A stretch of 57,993 nt of DNA from JAOUEA01 sp040511595 (GTDB lineage Bacteria; Actinomycetota; UBA4738; HRBIN12): NCBI GenBank assembly GCA_040511595.1, contig JBEVGU010000006.1, positions 1-57,993 of the forward strand, in the 5' to 3' direction. Shown in pieces: positions 7,787 through 17,254 of the stretch. The position numbers and the translations under genes were made by a program. Under the pieces are notes generated by a model. The model was not told the DNA's origin. It searched no databases and saw only the letters and a program-made list of their open reading frames with translations. Positions within the stretch are counted from its first letter, which is position 1. Each line of letters begins with the position of its first letter.

Positions 7787-8659
7787 ATGGCCGACTCCCG
7801 CAGTCGTGCGATCCTCGCCCCGGTCGTCGGTGGATCGGGCCCGGTCATGCTGATCGGCGGCGCCGAGGACAAGCTGCGGGGCCAGCGCATCCTCAAGCGG
7901 TTCGCGCGCCTCGCCGGCGGCGCCGAGGCGAACGTCGTCGTGGTGGCCACCGCGTCGGAGATGGGCGAGCAGGTACTCACGCTGTACGAGCGCCTCTTCC
8001 TCGAGCTCGGCGTCGCGAGCGTGACGGGCGTGCATCCGCAGGAGCGCGGCGAGGCCGACCGAGCTTCGGCGGCCGCGCCGATGGGTGAGGCCACGGCCGT
8101 CTTCCTCACCGGCGGGAATCAGCTGCGGCTCACGTCGGTGATCGCGGGCACCCGGCTCCACCGGGGCTTGCACCTCGCTCACGACCGCGGGGCGGTGATC
8201 GCTGGGACCTCGGCCGGCGCGAGCGCGCTCGCTTCGCACATGATGGCGTTCGGCCAACCGGGGGCGACCCCACGGCACGGGCACGTGCAGACGGCCGCGG
8301 GGCTCGGGCTCGTCGAGGGCACGATCGTCGACCAGCACTTCGAGCAGCGCACCCGGCTCGGGCGGCTGCTCGCCGCGATCGCCCAGTCGCCGTCGCTCAT
8401 CGGCCTCGGGCTCGACGAGGACACCGCGGCGATCGTGCACTCCAATCACTCGATGGAGGTGATCGGGCGCGGCGCGGTCACCGTGGTCGACGGCTCCCGC
8501 ATGGAGACCGATGCGTACCGGCTGCGCGGCCGCCGACCGATGATGGTCTCGGGAGCGCTGCTGCACTCCATCCCCTCCGGCTACTGGTTCGATCTGCGGG
8601 CCAGGGCGTTGATCCGCCCAGAGGGCTCGCGTGCGAGCGAGCGTGAGGCCTCGGAGTGA
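7787..8659 (+). CDS. cphB: Cyanophycinase
   Basis: The 290-residue protein is a full-length serine exopeptidase of the peptidase S51 family that releases beta-Asp-Arg dipeptides from cyanophycin. Visible marks are VMLIGGAEDK at the N-terminus, VFLTGGNQLRL, and the nucleophile elbow IAGTSAGASALASHM at about 142-156, followed by the LGLVEGTIVDQHFEQRTRLGRL region. It is cytosolic. Its last codons overlap the cyanophycin synthetase start by 4 nt (GTGA), so breakdown and synthesis enzymes are translationally coupled, a classic cphBA arrangement. Confidence 0.96.
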   Translation: MADSRSRAILAPVVGGSGPVMLIGGAEDKLRGQRILKRFARLAGGAEANVVVVATASEMGEQVLTLYERLFLELGVASVTGVHPQERGEADRASAAAPMGEATAVFLTGGNQLRLTSVIAGTRLHRGLHLAHDRGAVIAGTSAGASALASHMMAFGQPGATPRHGHVQTAAGLGLVEGTIVDQHFEQRTRLGRLLAAIAQSPSLIGLGLDEDTAAIVHSNHSMEVIGRGAVTVVDGSRMETDAYRLRGRRPMMVSGALLHSIPSGYWFDLRARALIRPEGSRASEREASE

Positions 8660-11454
8660 CGCCAGCGAAGCGCTCGTCCACGAAGGCGCGCTCCACCGAG
8701 ACCGAGCCGAGGGAGCGAACCTCCGCGAGACGATCGTCGGGGAAGGCTTCGTCCCCTCGCCCCGCGCCGGACCTGGAGATCCTGCAGACCCAGGTCTTCC
8801 GCGGCCCCAACTACTACTCCTACGACCAGTCGATCCGTCTGCTGGTCGACCTCGGATCGCTCGAGCGCTGGCCGTCGAACACGATCGACGGGTTCAACGA
8901 CACCCTGCTCGAGCTGCTGCCGGGCGTCGGCCAACATTCGTGCTCGCGGGGGCACGCGGGCGGGTTCCGCGAGCGGCTCGAGGAAGGCACGTGGGCCGGC
9001 CACGTCGCCGAGCACATCGCGATCGAGCTGCAGCGCGAGTCCGGTGCGCAGGTCTACCGCGGGAAGACCCGGGGCGCCGGCACGCCCGGTCGCTACAACG
9101 TGATCTACGGGTACTGGGAGGAGCAGGTCGGTCTCGCGGCCGGCCGCCTCGCCGTCCGGCTCGTGAACCACTTGGTTCGACGGGAGAAGGGCTTCGTCTT
9201 CCAGCACGAGCTCGAGCGGCTGATCCTGCTCGCCGAGCGGCGCGCGTTCGGCCCCTCGACGCAGTCGATCCTCGACGAGGCCGCGAGCCGCGACGTCCCC
9301 TTCATCCGCCTGAACGACCAGTCGCTCGTGCAGCTCGGGCAGGGGAAGTATCAGCAGCGCATCAGGGCCACGATGACGTCGATCACGTCGGCGCTCGCGG
9401 TCGACATCGCGGGCGACAAGCAGCTGACCAGACAGCTGCTCGAGTCGGCCGGGCTGCCGGTGCCCACGGGCGCGGTGGTGCGGACCGCCGACGACGCCGT
9501 CGAGGCGGCGAAGCGGATCGGGTTCCCCGTCGTGACCAAGCCGCTCGACGGCAACCACGGGCGGGGTGTGGGGCTCCACCTCACGTCGGTGCGCGCCGTG
9601 CGGGGCGGCTTCTCGCGCGCGGTGAAGCAGAGCCGCGGCGGCCTGGTGGTCGTCGAGGGCATGGTGCGCGGCAACGACTACCGGCTGCTCGTGGTCGGCG
9701 GGAAGATGATCGCCGTCGCCGAGCGGGTGCCCGCGCACGTCGTCGGCGACGGCACCCGCTCCGTGCGCGAGCTCGTCGAGCTCGCCAACACCGACCCGAG
9801 GCGCGGCATCGGCCACGAGAAGGTGCTCACGCGCATCCGCGTCGACGATGCCGCCGAGGCGCTGGTGGCGTCGCAGGGGTTCTCGCTCGACGACGTGCCC
9901 GGCGCCGGCGTGATGGTGATGCTTGCGGCGACCGGCAACATGTCGACCGGTGGCAGCGCGATCGACCGCTCGTGGGATGCGCACGAGGACAACGTGGAGA
10001 TCGCCGAGGAGGCCGCCCGCGTCGTGGGACTCGACGTCGCCGGCATCGACTTCATCGCCCCCGACATCACCGTGCCGGTGCGCGAGACTGGCGGCGCGAT
10101 CGTCGAGGTGAACGCGGCGCCCGGGTTCCGCATGCACACCCATCCGACCGAGGGCGAGCCGCAGTACGTGGCGCGCCCCGTGATCGATCTGCTGTTCCCG
10201 GCCGGCACGCCCTCGCGCATCCCGATCGTCGCGGTGACCGGATCGAACGGCAAGACCACGACCGTCCGGATGATCGCGCACGTGATGAAGAGCATGGGCC
10301 GCAAGGTCGGCCTGACCTCGACCGACGGCATCTACATCGACGGGCGGCTCACGAAGCGCGTCGATGCGAGCGGGCCTCGCTCGGCCCAGACCGTGCTGCA
10401 GAACCCGCGCGTCGACTTCGCGGTGTTCGAGGTGGCCCGCGGCGGCATCCTGCGCGAAGGGCTCGGCTACGGACGCAACGACGTCGCGGTCGTGCTGAAC
10501 GTCACGGGCGACCATCTCGGGCTGCGCGACATCGATACGATCGACCAACTCGCCGCGGTCAAGCGCGTGATCGTCGAGGCCGTGCCTCGCGACGGCTACG
10601 CCGTGCTGAACGCCGACGACGAGCTGGTTGTCGAGATGCGCCGGCACTGTCCAGGCAACGTGATCCTGTTCACGATGCGCGACGATCACGAGCTGATCGA
10701 GCGGTGGGTCCGACGTGGGCGCAAGGCCGTGGTGCTGAGCCACGACGGCAAGGGCGAGCTGATCGTCCTGCGCGACGGGCGTCGCTCGATGCCCGTGGGC
10801 TACACCCACCAGTTCCCCGCGACGTTCGACGGGCGGGCCCGCATGAACGTGCAGAACCTGCTCGCGGCCGTAGCGGCGGCACACGTCTCGGGCGCGCACC
10901 TGCACGACATCCGTCACGGTCTGCGGACCTTCACGACCGACTTCTTCCAGGCGCCGGGGCGCCTCAACATGGTGGACCTCGGCGGCGTCACCGTGCTGCT
11001 CGACTACGCGCACAACGCGGTCGGCCTGCAGATGGTGGGGGACTTCGTCGAGCGCATGACCTCGGAGCCGCCGGTGGAACGTCCGGGCGCGGCGTCGTGG
11101 TCGGCGAACCTGCGGGTCGCAGTGGTGGCCACGGCGGGCGATCGTCGCGACGAGGACATGCGCGAGCTCGGGAGGGTGGCCGCCCGCTACTTCGACGAGG
11201 TGATCGTGCGAGAGGACGTGAACCCCCGCGGTCGCGAGCGCGGCGAGACGGGAGGGCTCGTGATGGAAGGCATCGAGGAGGCGCGCGCCCAGGGAGCCCG
11301 GGCGGGGCACGCCGAGATCGTCCCCGATGAGCTCGAGGCATGCCGGTCGGCGCTCGACCGCAGCCGCCCGGGCGATCTCGTGGTGCTCTGCGTCGACCGG
11401 GCGGCCGAGGTATGGGACGAGATCGAGGCTCGCCGATCGCCCGTGTGGAGCTGA
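8656..11454 (+). CDS. cphA: Cyanophycin synthetase
   Basis: The 932-residue protein makes multi-L-arginyl-poly-L-aspartate, a nitrogen reserve polymer, from Asp and Arg with ATP. A Ser/Arg-rich extension (1-36) precedes the conserved N domain (from LQTQVFRGPNYYS). The ATP-grasp domain (about 220-480) shows KPLDGNHGRGVGLHL and the metal-binding EVNAAPGFRMH. The Mur-ligase domain (about 510-930) shows the P-loop VTGSNGKTTTVRM, the GDHLGL segment and LLDYAHNAVGLQ. The GTG start overlaps the cyanophycinase stop. Length and all three domains match functional enzymes. The facing gene encodes a CphA-like protein lacking the ATP-grasp part. Confidence 0.96.
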   Translation: MTPAKRSSTKARSTETEPRERTSARRSSGKASSPRPAPDLEILQTQVFRGPNYYSYDQSIRLLVDLGSLERWPSNTIDGFNDTLLELLPGVGQHSCSRGHAGGFRERLEEGTWAGHVAEHIAIELQRESGAQVYRGKTRGAGTPGRYNVIYGYWEEQVGLAAGRLAVRLVNHLVRREKGFVFQHELERLILLAERRAFGPSTQSILDEAASRDVPFIRLNDQSLVQLGQGKYQQRIRATMTSITSALAVDIAGDKQLTRQLLESAGLPVPTGAVVRTADDAVEAAKRIGFPVVTKPLDGNHGRGVGLHLTSVRAVRGGFSRAVKQSRGGLVVVEGMVRGNDYRLLVVGGKMIAVAERVPAHVVGDGTRSVRELVELANTDPRRGIGHEKVLTRIRVDDAAEALVASQGFSLDDVPGAGVMVMLAATGNMSTGGSAIDRSWDAHEDNVEIAEEAARVVGLDVAGIDFIAPDITVPVRETGGAIVEVNAAPGFRMHTHPTEGEPQYVARPVIDLLFPAGTPSRIPIVAVTGSNGKTTTVRMIAHVMKSMGRKVGLTSTDGIYIDGRLTKRVDASGPRSAQTVLQNPRVDFAVFEVARGGILREGLGYGRNDVAVVLNVTGDHLGLRDIDTIDQLAAVKRVIVEAVPRDGYAVLNADDELVVEMRRHCPGNVILFTMRDDHELIERWVRRGRKAVVLSHDGKGELIVLRDGRRSMPVGYTHQFPATFDGRARMNVQNLLAAVAAAHVSGAHLHDIRHGLRTFTTDFFQAPGRLNMVDLGGVTVLLDYAHNAVGLQMVGDFVERMTSEPPVERPGAASWSANLRVAVVATAGDRRDEDMRELGRVAARYFDEVIVREDVNPRGRERGETGGLVMEGIEEARAQGARAGHAEIVPDELEACRSALDRSRPGDLVVLCVDRAAEVWDEIEARRSPVWS

Positions 11455-11455
11455 C

Positions 11456-13159
11456 TCAGCGCATCGCGGCTCGGCGGACGAGCTCGCGCACCGTCGCCGG
11501 GTCCGCCCGCCGTGCCCCCAGGTCGCGCTCGAGCAGCTCGAACATCTCCGGGCGTTGCGCGAGCACCGTCAGCGCCAGCACGTCGGCCCCTCCGGACCGT
11601 TCGAGCATCGATCGCAGCGCCGAGATCTCGTCGGGCAGCGCGGGCACGTCGGTGGCGCCGCCGTCGATCGCGCCGGCGCGCAGCCGCGCGACGAGGTCCT
11701 GGGGGTCGCGTCCTCGCAGGTACCTGGGGAGCTCCGCGATCATCACGTGATCGGCGCCTCGCGCCGCCCGGTAGCCCAGTCCGTGCAGGATCGCGTCGTC
11801 GCGGTCGCCGGCCGTGCAGAACGCGAGCCACGTGCTGGCGCCGCGAGGGCGCAGTCCGTGGGCGATCTCGGCGAGCCCGTCGATGCCCGCCTCGTTGTGC
11901 GCGTAGTCCACCACCACGATGCGATCGCCCAGCACGTAGACGTTGGCGCGGCCCGGGTTCGCGTCGGGGTCCGGCAGGAACGTGCGGAGCCCGTCGACGA
12001 CCGCCGTCCGTGGCGTGCCGATCGCGAAGGCGGCCGCCGTCGCAGCCATCGCGTTCTGCACGTGCTGGGAGGCGATGCCCGCGAGCGTCATCGGCACCAG
12101 CTCGAGATCTTCGAGCCTGCGGGAACCACCCCTGCCGAGCTCGGCGAGGCTCCGGTCGAGCACCGTGATCGCCCGGCCCCCGTCGGCGAGCGCTTCTCGC
12201 AACGCCGGGTGGCGGGGATCGAGCGAGCACAGGAACGGGCGTCCACGCGCGCGTCGGCGCATGCCCAGCACGCGGGGATCGTCGGCGTTCAGCACGTGCC
12301 ACCCGGTATCGCGGGTGATCGTCGTGATCGCGGCCTTCACCTCCGCGAGCTGATCGAGCGTGGAGACGCCGTGCATCCCGAGGTGGTCGGCGGACACGTT
12401 CGTGACCACGGACACGTCGTTGTGGCTCGTGCCGATCCCACGGAGCAGGATGCCGCCGCGGGCGGTCTCGAGGACCGCGACGTCGACGCCGGGCTGCGCG
12501 AGCGCCATCTGCGCGCCGCCGAAGCCCGAATAGTCACCGGCCTCGACGAGCCGTCCGTCGTGGAAGACGCCGTCGGTCGAGGAGTACGCCACGCTGCGGC
12601 CGGCCCCGCGCAGGATGTGGGCCAGCAGGCGCACCGTCGTGGTCTTCCCGTTCGTGCCCGTCACCGCGATCACGGGGATCGTCGGTTCGGTCACCGACGG
12701 CGGAGGGCCGGGATCGATCTCGGCGATGCGAGCGGCGGCGTCGGTGGCCAGGCTCTCGAGCGACCGGCGGGTCCCGAGCAGGTCGCGCATCACGGCGGCG
12801 ACCTGACGGGCGAGCGCCTCGGCCGCACCGCGTCGCCGCCACGGGAAGGCGAGCACGACGTGCTCCTCACCGGGGCCGGGCCTGCCCCGCGCGGCCAGGC
12901 GCACGGACGACGCCCTCCCGACCGTGCGCGCGACGTGGGCCGCGACTCGCGCGGTGAACCGCAGCCGCTGCTCGCTGTGCCGAGCCCCGGGTCGCGAGGT
13001 GCCGGGCAGTGACATGTCGGCGGCCATGCGAGCGAGCCTCGGTTCGGTCGCGCGGAGCCATCCAGGCGCGGCGAGCGTGAGCTTCACGGCCGGCCTCGGG
13101 AAGTAGAGGTTCGGCCCGTCGAGCACCCGGAGCTCCACGATGTCGACGGGGTCGGGCAT
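11456..13159 (-). CDS. CphA-like Mur ligase lacking the ATP-grasp domain
   Basis: The 567-residue protein has an N-terminal region (1-165) starting LRVLDGPNLYFPRPAVKL, reminiscent of the cyanophycin synthetase N domain, followed directly by a Mur-ligase domain: P-loop AVTGTNGKTTTVRLL (about 178-192), SADHLGMHG, LNADDPRVLG and VVDYAHNEAG. Segment by segment the Mur part is closer to the adjacent CphA (STDG, ETARGGILLRG, DQLAEVKAAI) than to peptidoglycan Mur enzymes. It should ligate an amino acid to a carboxylate using ATP; the substrate is unknown. Its stop lies 1 nt from the CphA stop, tail to tail, so it is not in the cphBA operon. TAGGCT lies 9 nt upstream of the ATG. Confidence 0.85.
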   Translation of the reverse strand: MPDPVDIVELRVLDGPNLYFPRPAVKLTLAAPGWLRATEPRLARMAADMSLPGTSRPGARHSEQRLRFTARVAAHVARTVGRASSVRLAARGRPGPGEEHVVLAFPWRRRGAAEALARQVAAVMRDLLGTRRSLESLATDAAARIAEIDPGPPPSVTEPTIPVIAVTGTNGKTTTVRLLAHILRGAGRSVAYSSTDGVFHDGRLVEAGDYSGFGGAQMALAQPGVDVAVLETARGGILLRGIGTSHNDVSVVTNVSADHLGMHGVSTLDQLAEVKAAITTITRDTGWHVLNADDPRVLGMRRRARGRPFLCSLDPRHPALREALADGGRAITVLDRSLAELGRGGSRRLEDLELVPMTLAGIASQHVQNAMAATAAAFAIGTPRTAVVDGLRTFLPDPDANPGRANVYVLGDRIVVVDYAHNEAGIDGLAEIAHGLRPRGASTWLAFCTAGDRDDAILHGLGYRAARGADHVMIAELPRYLRGRDPQDLVARLRAGAIDGGATDVPALPDEISALRSMLERSGGADVLALTVLAQRPEMFELLERDLGARRADPATVRELVRRAAMR

Positions 13160-13259
13160 GCCGGGGCCAGCCTACCGACGCCGGCGACGAGCAGCGAACG
13201 ATCCGCGCTCGTGGCGAGCGGGTAAGCCGGCCGAGCCGAGGCGAACGGGAGCGCGCGCG

Positions 13260-13602
13260 TTGTACTACACGGTTCCGCCTGATCTCACCGCTCCCTCGAG
13301 ATGAAGGCCGCCGGCGTCCCGGTGCTCGCCGGGGGCACCGACTTCTTCCCGTCGCTGGTCGGGCGGCCGTCGCCGCCATCGGTCGTCGACATCGCGGGCC
13401 TCGACGAGCTGCGGGGCATCGTCGAGACCGCCGAGGGCCATCGCATCGGCGCGCTCACACGCTGGGCGGATGTGGCCGCGGCCTCGATGCCCCCGATTCG
13501 ACGGTCTGCGAGCCGCGGCGAATGGTGCACGTCGCGGTGACCGGTGGCGCCCCCGAGTGGGGCGAGCCCGTGAGCGACGAGGAGTTCGTCGAAGGGTTCT
13601 GA
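13260..13602 (+). pseudogene. Remnant of a molybdopterin-dehydrogenase FAD-binding subunit (CoxM/XdhB type)
   Basis: Pieces in three frames can be joined: YYTVPPDLTAPSR then a stop; then MKAAGVPVLAGGTDFFPSL with VVDIAGLDELRGI and HRIGALTRWADVAAAS; then, after a 1-nt shift near 13490, FDGLRAAANGARRGD. These match the first third of FAD-binding subunits of xanthine/CO-dehydrogenase-like enzymes (VLAGGTDL, VDI..I..L, IGA.T). Nothing of the remaining two thirds or of partner subunits is present. The last part (to the TGA at 13600-13602) is unrecognised. The region otherwise has no gene between 13160 and 13678. Confidence 0.7.
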
Positions 13603-13678
13603 AACTTCGAGCGCCCCGAGCTTCAGTTCCGGGGGGTTGCGCGTCGATGCTCGAAGCACGGCTGCGTGGGGAGACCTC

Positions 13679-14068
13679 ATGTCACGGGTGCTGGTGATCG
13701 ACGACGAGACGATCGTTGCGACGATCCTCGGATACGCGTTCGAGGCGATGGGCCACGAGACGATCGCGGCCGACGGCGGCGCCTCGGGCATCGACGTCGC
13801 GCGCGTGGAGCGCCCCGATGCGATCGTGCTCGACCTGATGATGCCCGCGGTCAACGGCCTCGACGTGCTCGAAGCCCTACGTCACGACGAGTCCACGCGT
13901 GACGTGCCCGTCCTCGTGCTGACCGCCGTGTCGATGTCGCGCGAGCACCTGCGGTGTGTCTCGGGTGGGGCCGACGTCGTGATGACGAAGCCGTTCGACC
14001 CCCGGGACGTCGCCGACGCGGTCGAGCGCCTCCTGGCCACGGCGACCCCCGCCCGCACCGGCGCCTGA
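13679..14068 (+). CDS. Single-domain response regulator (receiver only)
   Basis: The 129-residue protein is a stand-alone CheY-like receiver. The acidic pocket is D8-D9, the phospho-acceptor D52 (IVLDLMMP), the switch Thr T82 (VLTAVSM) and the Lys K104 (MTKPFDP). There is no output domain, so it would act by protein contact or in a phosphorelay. GGGGAG lies 6 nt before the ATG. No kinase is adjacent; the only full histidine kinase visible is the OmpR-pair kinase at 34946. Confidence 0.92.
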   Translation: MSRVLVIDDETIVATILGYAFEAMGHETIAADGGASGIDVARVERPDAIVLDLMMPAVNGLDVLEALRHDESTRDVPVLVLTAVSMSREHLRCVSGGADVVMTKPFDPRDVADAVERLLATATPARTGA

Positions 14069-14233
14069 CGGTTCCTGCCGGGACCGGCACAGCGGTCCGG
14101 CAAGGTTCCCGCGGCCCGACCCGACCCGGTCGCTGACGAGCGGGCGGTATCCGCTCGAGGGCATCGCGCGCCCGGTCCGCGTCTGCAGCATCGAGTGGCG
14201 CACGTCCTGCTCTGAGCGAGGCCGCAGGGCCCG

Positions 14234-17176
14234 TCACGGGCCGGCCGGGGACCCGGACCCCTCCGCCGCCGGCTCGCTCGACGGAGTCTGCGACTCGGCC
14301 AGGCGCCGACACAACACCTTGATGACCGCGAGCGACGTCTCGGGTCGCTCCCGCAGGATCGACTCGAACTGCCGCCGCTCGATCGACAGGACGCGGACGT
14401 CGCCGAGAGCCACGAGGCCGGCGATGCGAGGCTCGCTCGTGATCACCGCCATCTCGCCGACCACGTCACCGGACGAGCGCACCGCCACGATGCGCTCGCC
14501 GGCGTCGGCCTCGCCCGCCTCGTCGCGCACGATCACCGAGACCTCGCCGCTCACGATGATGTGCATCGCGTCGCCGGGCTCTCCCTGCTCCGCGATGATC
14601 GCGCCATCGACGTACGCGTGCTCCTGAGCGATGCGGGCGATCGGTTGCAGGTCGGGAGGGGGCAGCATCGCGAACAGCGGCACCTTCCGCAGGAACAGCA
14701 CTCGCTCCATCGGGGATAGGGTCGCCAGGGTCCGGGTCATCGATGCTCCTTCCGTCGCACGGGCGACGACGCCGGCCGCGAGGTCGGCGCACGCCCGGAT
14801 CCACTCGTCGGGATCGTGTCTGAGTCGCTCGAGCAACGCTCGCTGATCGGTCCGTTCCGGCGCCGCGTCCCATATCGAGAGGAGGGGCCGCACCACGTCG
14901 CGCCGCCCGATGCTCTCGATCACCTCGAGCGCGTTCGCCCGCTGCGAGGCATCGTCGAGGGCGAGGTTGTCGATCGCCACGGACATCGCGCCGTCTCCGT
15001 CGAGCACGGCTGCGGCCCGCAGGCCCGCGGCCGCATCGCGTCCCGACCGCGCGAGGAGGGAGTCCTTGAGCAGCGCGAGCCGTTCGTCGTCCCGGTCCTC
15101 GATCGCCGCGCCCAACCGATGGTGCTCGATCGCATCGGCCACGCGTTCGACGGTGAACGCGTGCAGGACCTCGGATCGCCCGTCGTGCGGAAGACGTCCG
15201 AGGGCGGCCGCGGCCGCATCGCGGACGATCGAGCTGTCGTCGACGAGCGCCGGGAGCAGCACGTCGACGGCGCGGTCGGGGTCGAGCGACGCGAGCGCTC
15301 GGGCCGCCTCGGCTCGGGCGGCAGCGACGGGGTCCTCCACGCCCGAACGCGCAGCCTCGGCCAACCGGGGCGACCGCAGGCCCCGCATCGCGCGGAACGT
15401 CCCGGCGCGGACCCCCGCATCCTCGGACGTCGCGAGTTCGATGAGCGTCTCGACGGCGCCCGGGTCACCGCTGAGCCGGACGAGGACGGCCGCGGATCGA
15501 GCCCGCACCTGGGGGTCGTCGTCGTGCATCATCGGGCCCATGGCGTGGGAGGCCGCCTCCGCCTGCACGCCGAGCGCGCCCAGCGCCTCGATCGCCGCGA
15601 GCCGCACGAGCGGCTCCGGGTCGGTGGACCGCTCCAGGATCGGTGCCACGGAGGACTCGGATCCGGCCTTCGCCAGCGATCGCGCGGATGTCGCCCGCAC
15701 CTCCGGGTCGTCGTCGCGCAGCGCCTCCGCCAGCGCCCGCGCTACCTCGGGTCCCTCGACGTCCCCCAGGACGTGGGCCGAGACGCGGCGGACGCGAACG
15801 TCGGGGTCGGCGAGGCCGGCGATCGCCACGTCGATCGCCGATGAGTCCCCGGCTGCGAGCCCGAACGGATCGCGTTCGACGGGTGGGGCATCGAAGACGC
15901 TCGGCCGACCTTCCCGGAGCGCCTGCACCAGCTCCCGCGGGTACGCGCGGCGGACGCCGAGCATCGCCGCCGTGGCGAGCAGCGCGCCGACCAGCCCGAT
16001 CCCCGAGAGCACCGCCGGCGACAGGGCGCGCTCCCCGATCAGGGCGACCACGCCGGCGAGCACCGTGCCGACCTGCGTCGGTCCTCCGTAGAGGAAAGCG
16101 CGGATCTGGTCCCGGCGATCCGCCGGCACCGTGTTGATCACGGCTTCCCAGGCGCTGCTCGCCCCGCCGGAGAGCCAGGCGACCTGGGCGAACCGGAAGA
16201 CGGCGAGTGCCGCGAAGCTCGAGTCGATCGTGAGCACCCCGAAGGCGAGCGCATACAGCAGCGGCAGCACGAGCATCACGGTCGGGACGCCGAAGCGCGA
16301 CAGGAGCCGGTTCGTCACGAACATCGAGAGCAGGAAGGCGAGCCCGGTCGAGATGCCGAAGAACTGCCCGAAGAAGCCGGCGAGGTCGTCAGGATCGGGG
16401 AACCGGGCGGTCGCGGCGCGCGAGAAGGGAAGGTAGAGCGAGAAGAACAGGAGCGAGAACAGGATGGCGCCGAGCGCCATCCACCGCATGAGCGCCGACC
16501 GTCCGACGTAGCGGAGTCCCTGCCGGAGCTGCTCGATCGGATCGCCGACTCCGTCGCGGCCGGGTCGCCGGTGCGCGGGGTCGCCGATCGAGAGCAGCTT
16601 CGCGCCGAGGAGCACGACCACGACCAAGGTGGCCACCCAGACGAGGATCAGGTTCTCCGTGCCGATCGTGGACGCGAGCGGCTGGGTGACGAGACCGCCG
16701 ACCACGTACCCGAGCACGCCGCCCGCTCCGATCAGCGGGAAGAAGCGCTTCGCCTGGCGCGTGTCGCTGACGATGCCGGCGAGCCCCCACACCGACCACC
16801 CGACGACGAAGTACGCCACGCCCTGTAGCAACCACAGCGCGGGCTCGATCCAGGTGAGCTCCCCGGCGAGCGCGAGCCGGCCCGCCGATGCGACCACCGC
16901 GAGTACGAGCGGGATGAGGATGCACGCGCGTCCTCGCCCGAATCGAGCGAGCAGGACGCCGAGCCCCAGCGACACGAGGAACATCGTGCCGCCGAGCACG
17001 AGGTACATCACCGGGAGCTTCTGGACGCCGTAGCGGGCGAAGAACAGCGCCTCGATGCCGCTCTGGCCGATCATCAGCCCCGCGGACGCGAAGAAGGACG
17101 CCGACGTCGCTACGCCGACGGGAAGCCCTTCCCCGGGCCTGAGCCCGACCAGGCGTGCCACGCGCGCGTCCCCCAT
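14234..17176 (-). CDS. Multi-pass transporter fused to HEAT repeats and a C-terminal cyclic-nucleotide-binding domain
   Basis: This 980-residue protein combines about 12 membrane helices (about 25-415), a HEAT-like helical repeat region (about 450-790, with recurring DP-VR-A-A-L units such as DDDPEVRATSARSLA) and a Crp-type cNMP-binding domain (about 835-960; LFAMLPPPDLQPIA and GEPGDAMHIIVSGEVSVIV). The membrane part resembles MFS and the NTP/NDP exchange (Npt) transporters that often carry HEAT repeats. The cNMP domain suggests gating by a cyclic nucleotide. TACTGT sits exactly 7 nt before the ATG, indicating a leaderless transcript diverging from the dipeptidase gene. The substrate cannot be deduced. 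Confidence 0.85.
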   Translation of the reverse strand: MGDARVARLVGLRPGEGLPVGVATSASFFASAGLMIGQSGIEALFFARYGVQKLPVMYLVLGGTMFLVSLGLGVLLARFGRGRACILIPLVLAVVASAGRLALAGELTWIEPALWLLQGVAYFVVGWSVWGLAGIVSDTRQAKRFFPLIGAGGVLGYVVGGLVTQPLASTIGTENLILVWVATLVVVVLLGAKLLSIGDPAHRRPGRDGVGDPIEQLRQGLRYVGRSALMRWMALGAILFSLLFFSLYLPFSRAATARFPDPDDLAGFFGQFFGISTGLAFLLSMFVTNRLLSRFGVPTVMLVLPLLYALAFGVLTIDSSFAALAVFRFAQVAWLSGGASSAWEAVINTVPADRRDQIRAFLYGGPTQVGTVLAGVVALIGERALSPAVLSGIGLVGALLATAAMLGVRRAYPRELVQALREGRPSVFDAPPVERDPFGLAAGDSSAIDVAIAGLADPDVRVRRVSAHVLGDVEGPEVARALAEALRDDDPEVRATSARSLAKAGSESSVAPILERSTDPEPLVRLAAIEALGALGVQAEAASHAMGPMMHDDDPQVRARSAAVLVRLSGDPGAVETLIELATSEDAGVRAGTFRAMRGLRSPRLAEAARSGVEDPVAAARAEAARALASLDPDRAVDVLLPALVDDSSIVRDAAAAALGRLPHDGRSEVLHAFTVERVADAIEHHRLGAAIEDRDDERLALLKDSLLARSGRDAAAGLRAAAVLDGDGAMSVAIDNLALDDASQRANALEVIESIGRRDVVRPLLSIWDAAPERTDQRALLERLRHDPDEWIRACADLAAGVVARATEGASMTRTLATLSPMERVLFLRKVPLFAMLPPPDLQPIARIAQEHAYVDGAIIAEQGEPGDAMHIIVSGEVSVIVRDEAGEADAGERIVAVRSSGDVVGEMAVITSEPRIAGLVALGDVRVLSIERRQFESILRERPETSLAVIKVLCRRLAESQTPSSEPAAEGSGSPAGP

Positions 17177-17183
17177 CGCTCGA

Positions 17184-17189
17184 ACAGTA
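17184..17189 (-). promoter_or_regulatory. Leaderless -10 box (TACTGT, 7 nt before ATG 17176)
   Basis: On the minus strand TACTGT, 7 nt and ATG follow in order. This box and the one at 17242-17247 form a divergent pair about 50 bp apart. Confidence 0.55.
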
Positions 17190-17241
17190 GGCGGATGGGT
17201 TCACCGCGGGGAAGGGCTTCGCTCGAACCTCGTGGGGTGGC

Positions 17242-17247
17242 TAGCAT
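17242..17247 (+). promoter_or_regulatory. Leaderless -10 box (TAGCAT, 7 nt before ATG 17255)
   Basis: TAGCAT is followed by 7 nt and the ATG at 17255. The in-frame ATG at 17246 lies inside the box, which argues for the later start. Confidence 0.55.
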
Positions 17248-17254
17248 GCGCGCC

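Noticed and set aside
8581..11310. Very long open frame on the minus strand opposite cyanophycin synthetase
   Set aside because: It is Arg/Asp/His-rich low-quality sequence produced by the codon bias of cphA on the other strand; no domain, no ribosome site and no plausible fold.
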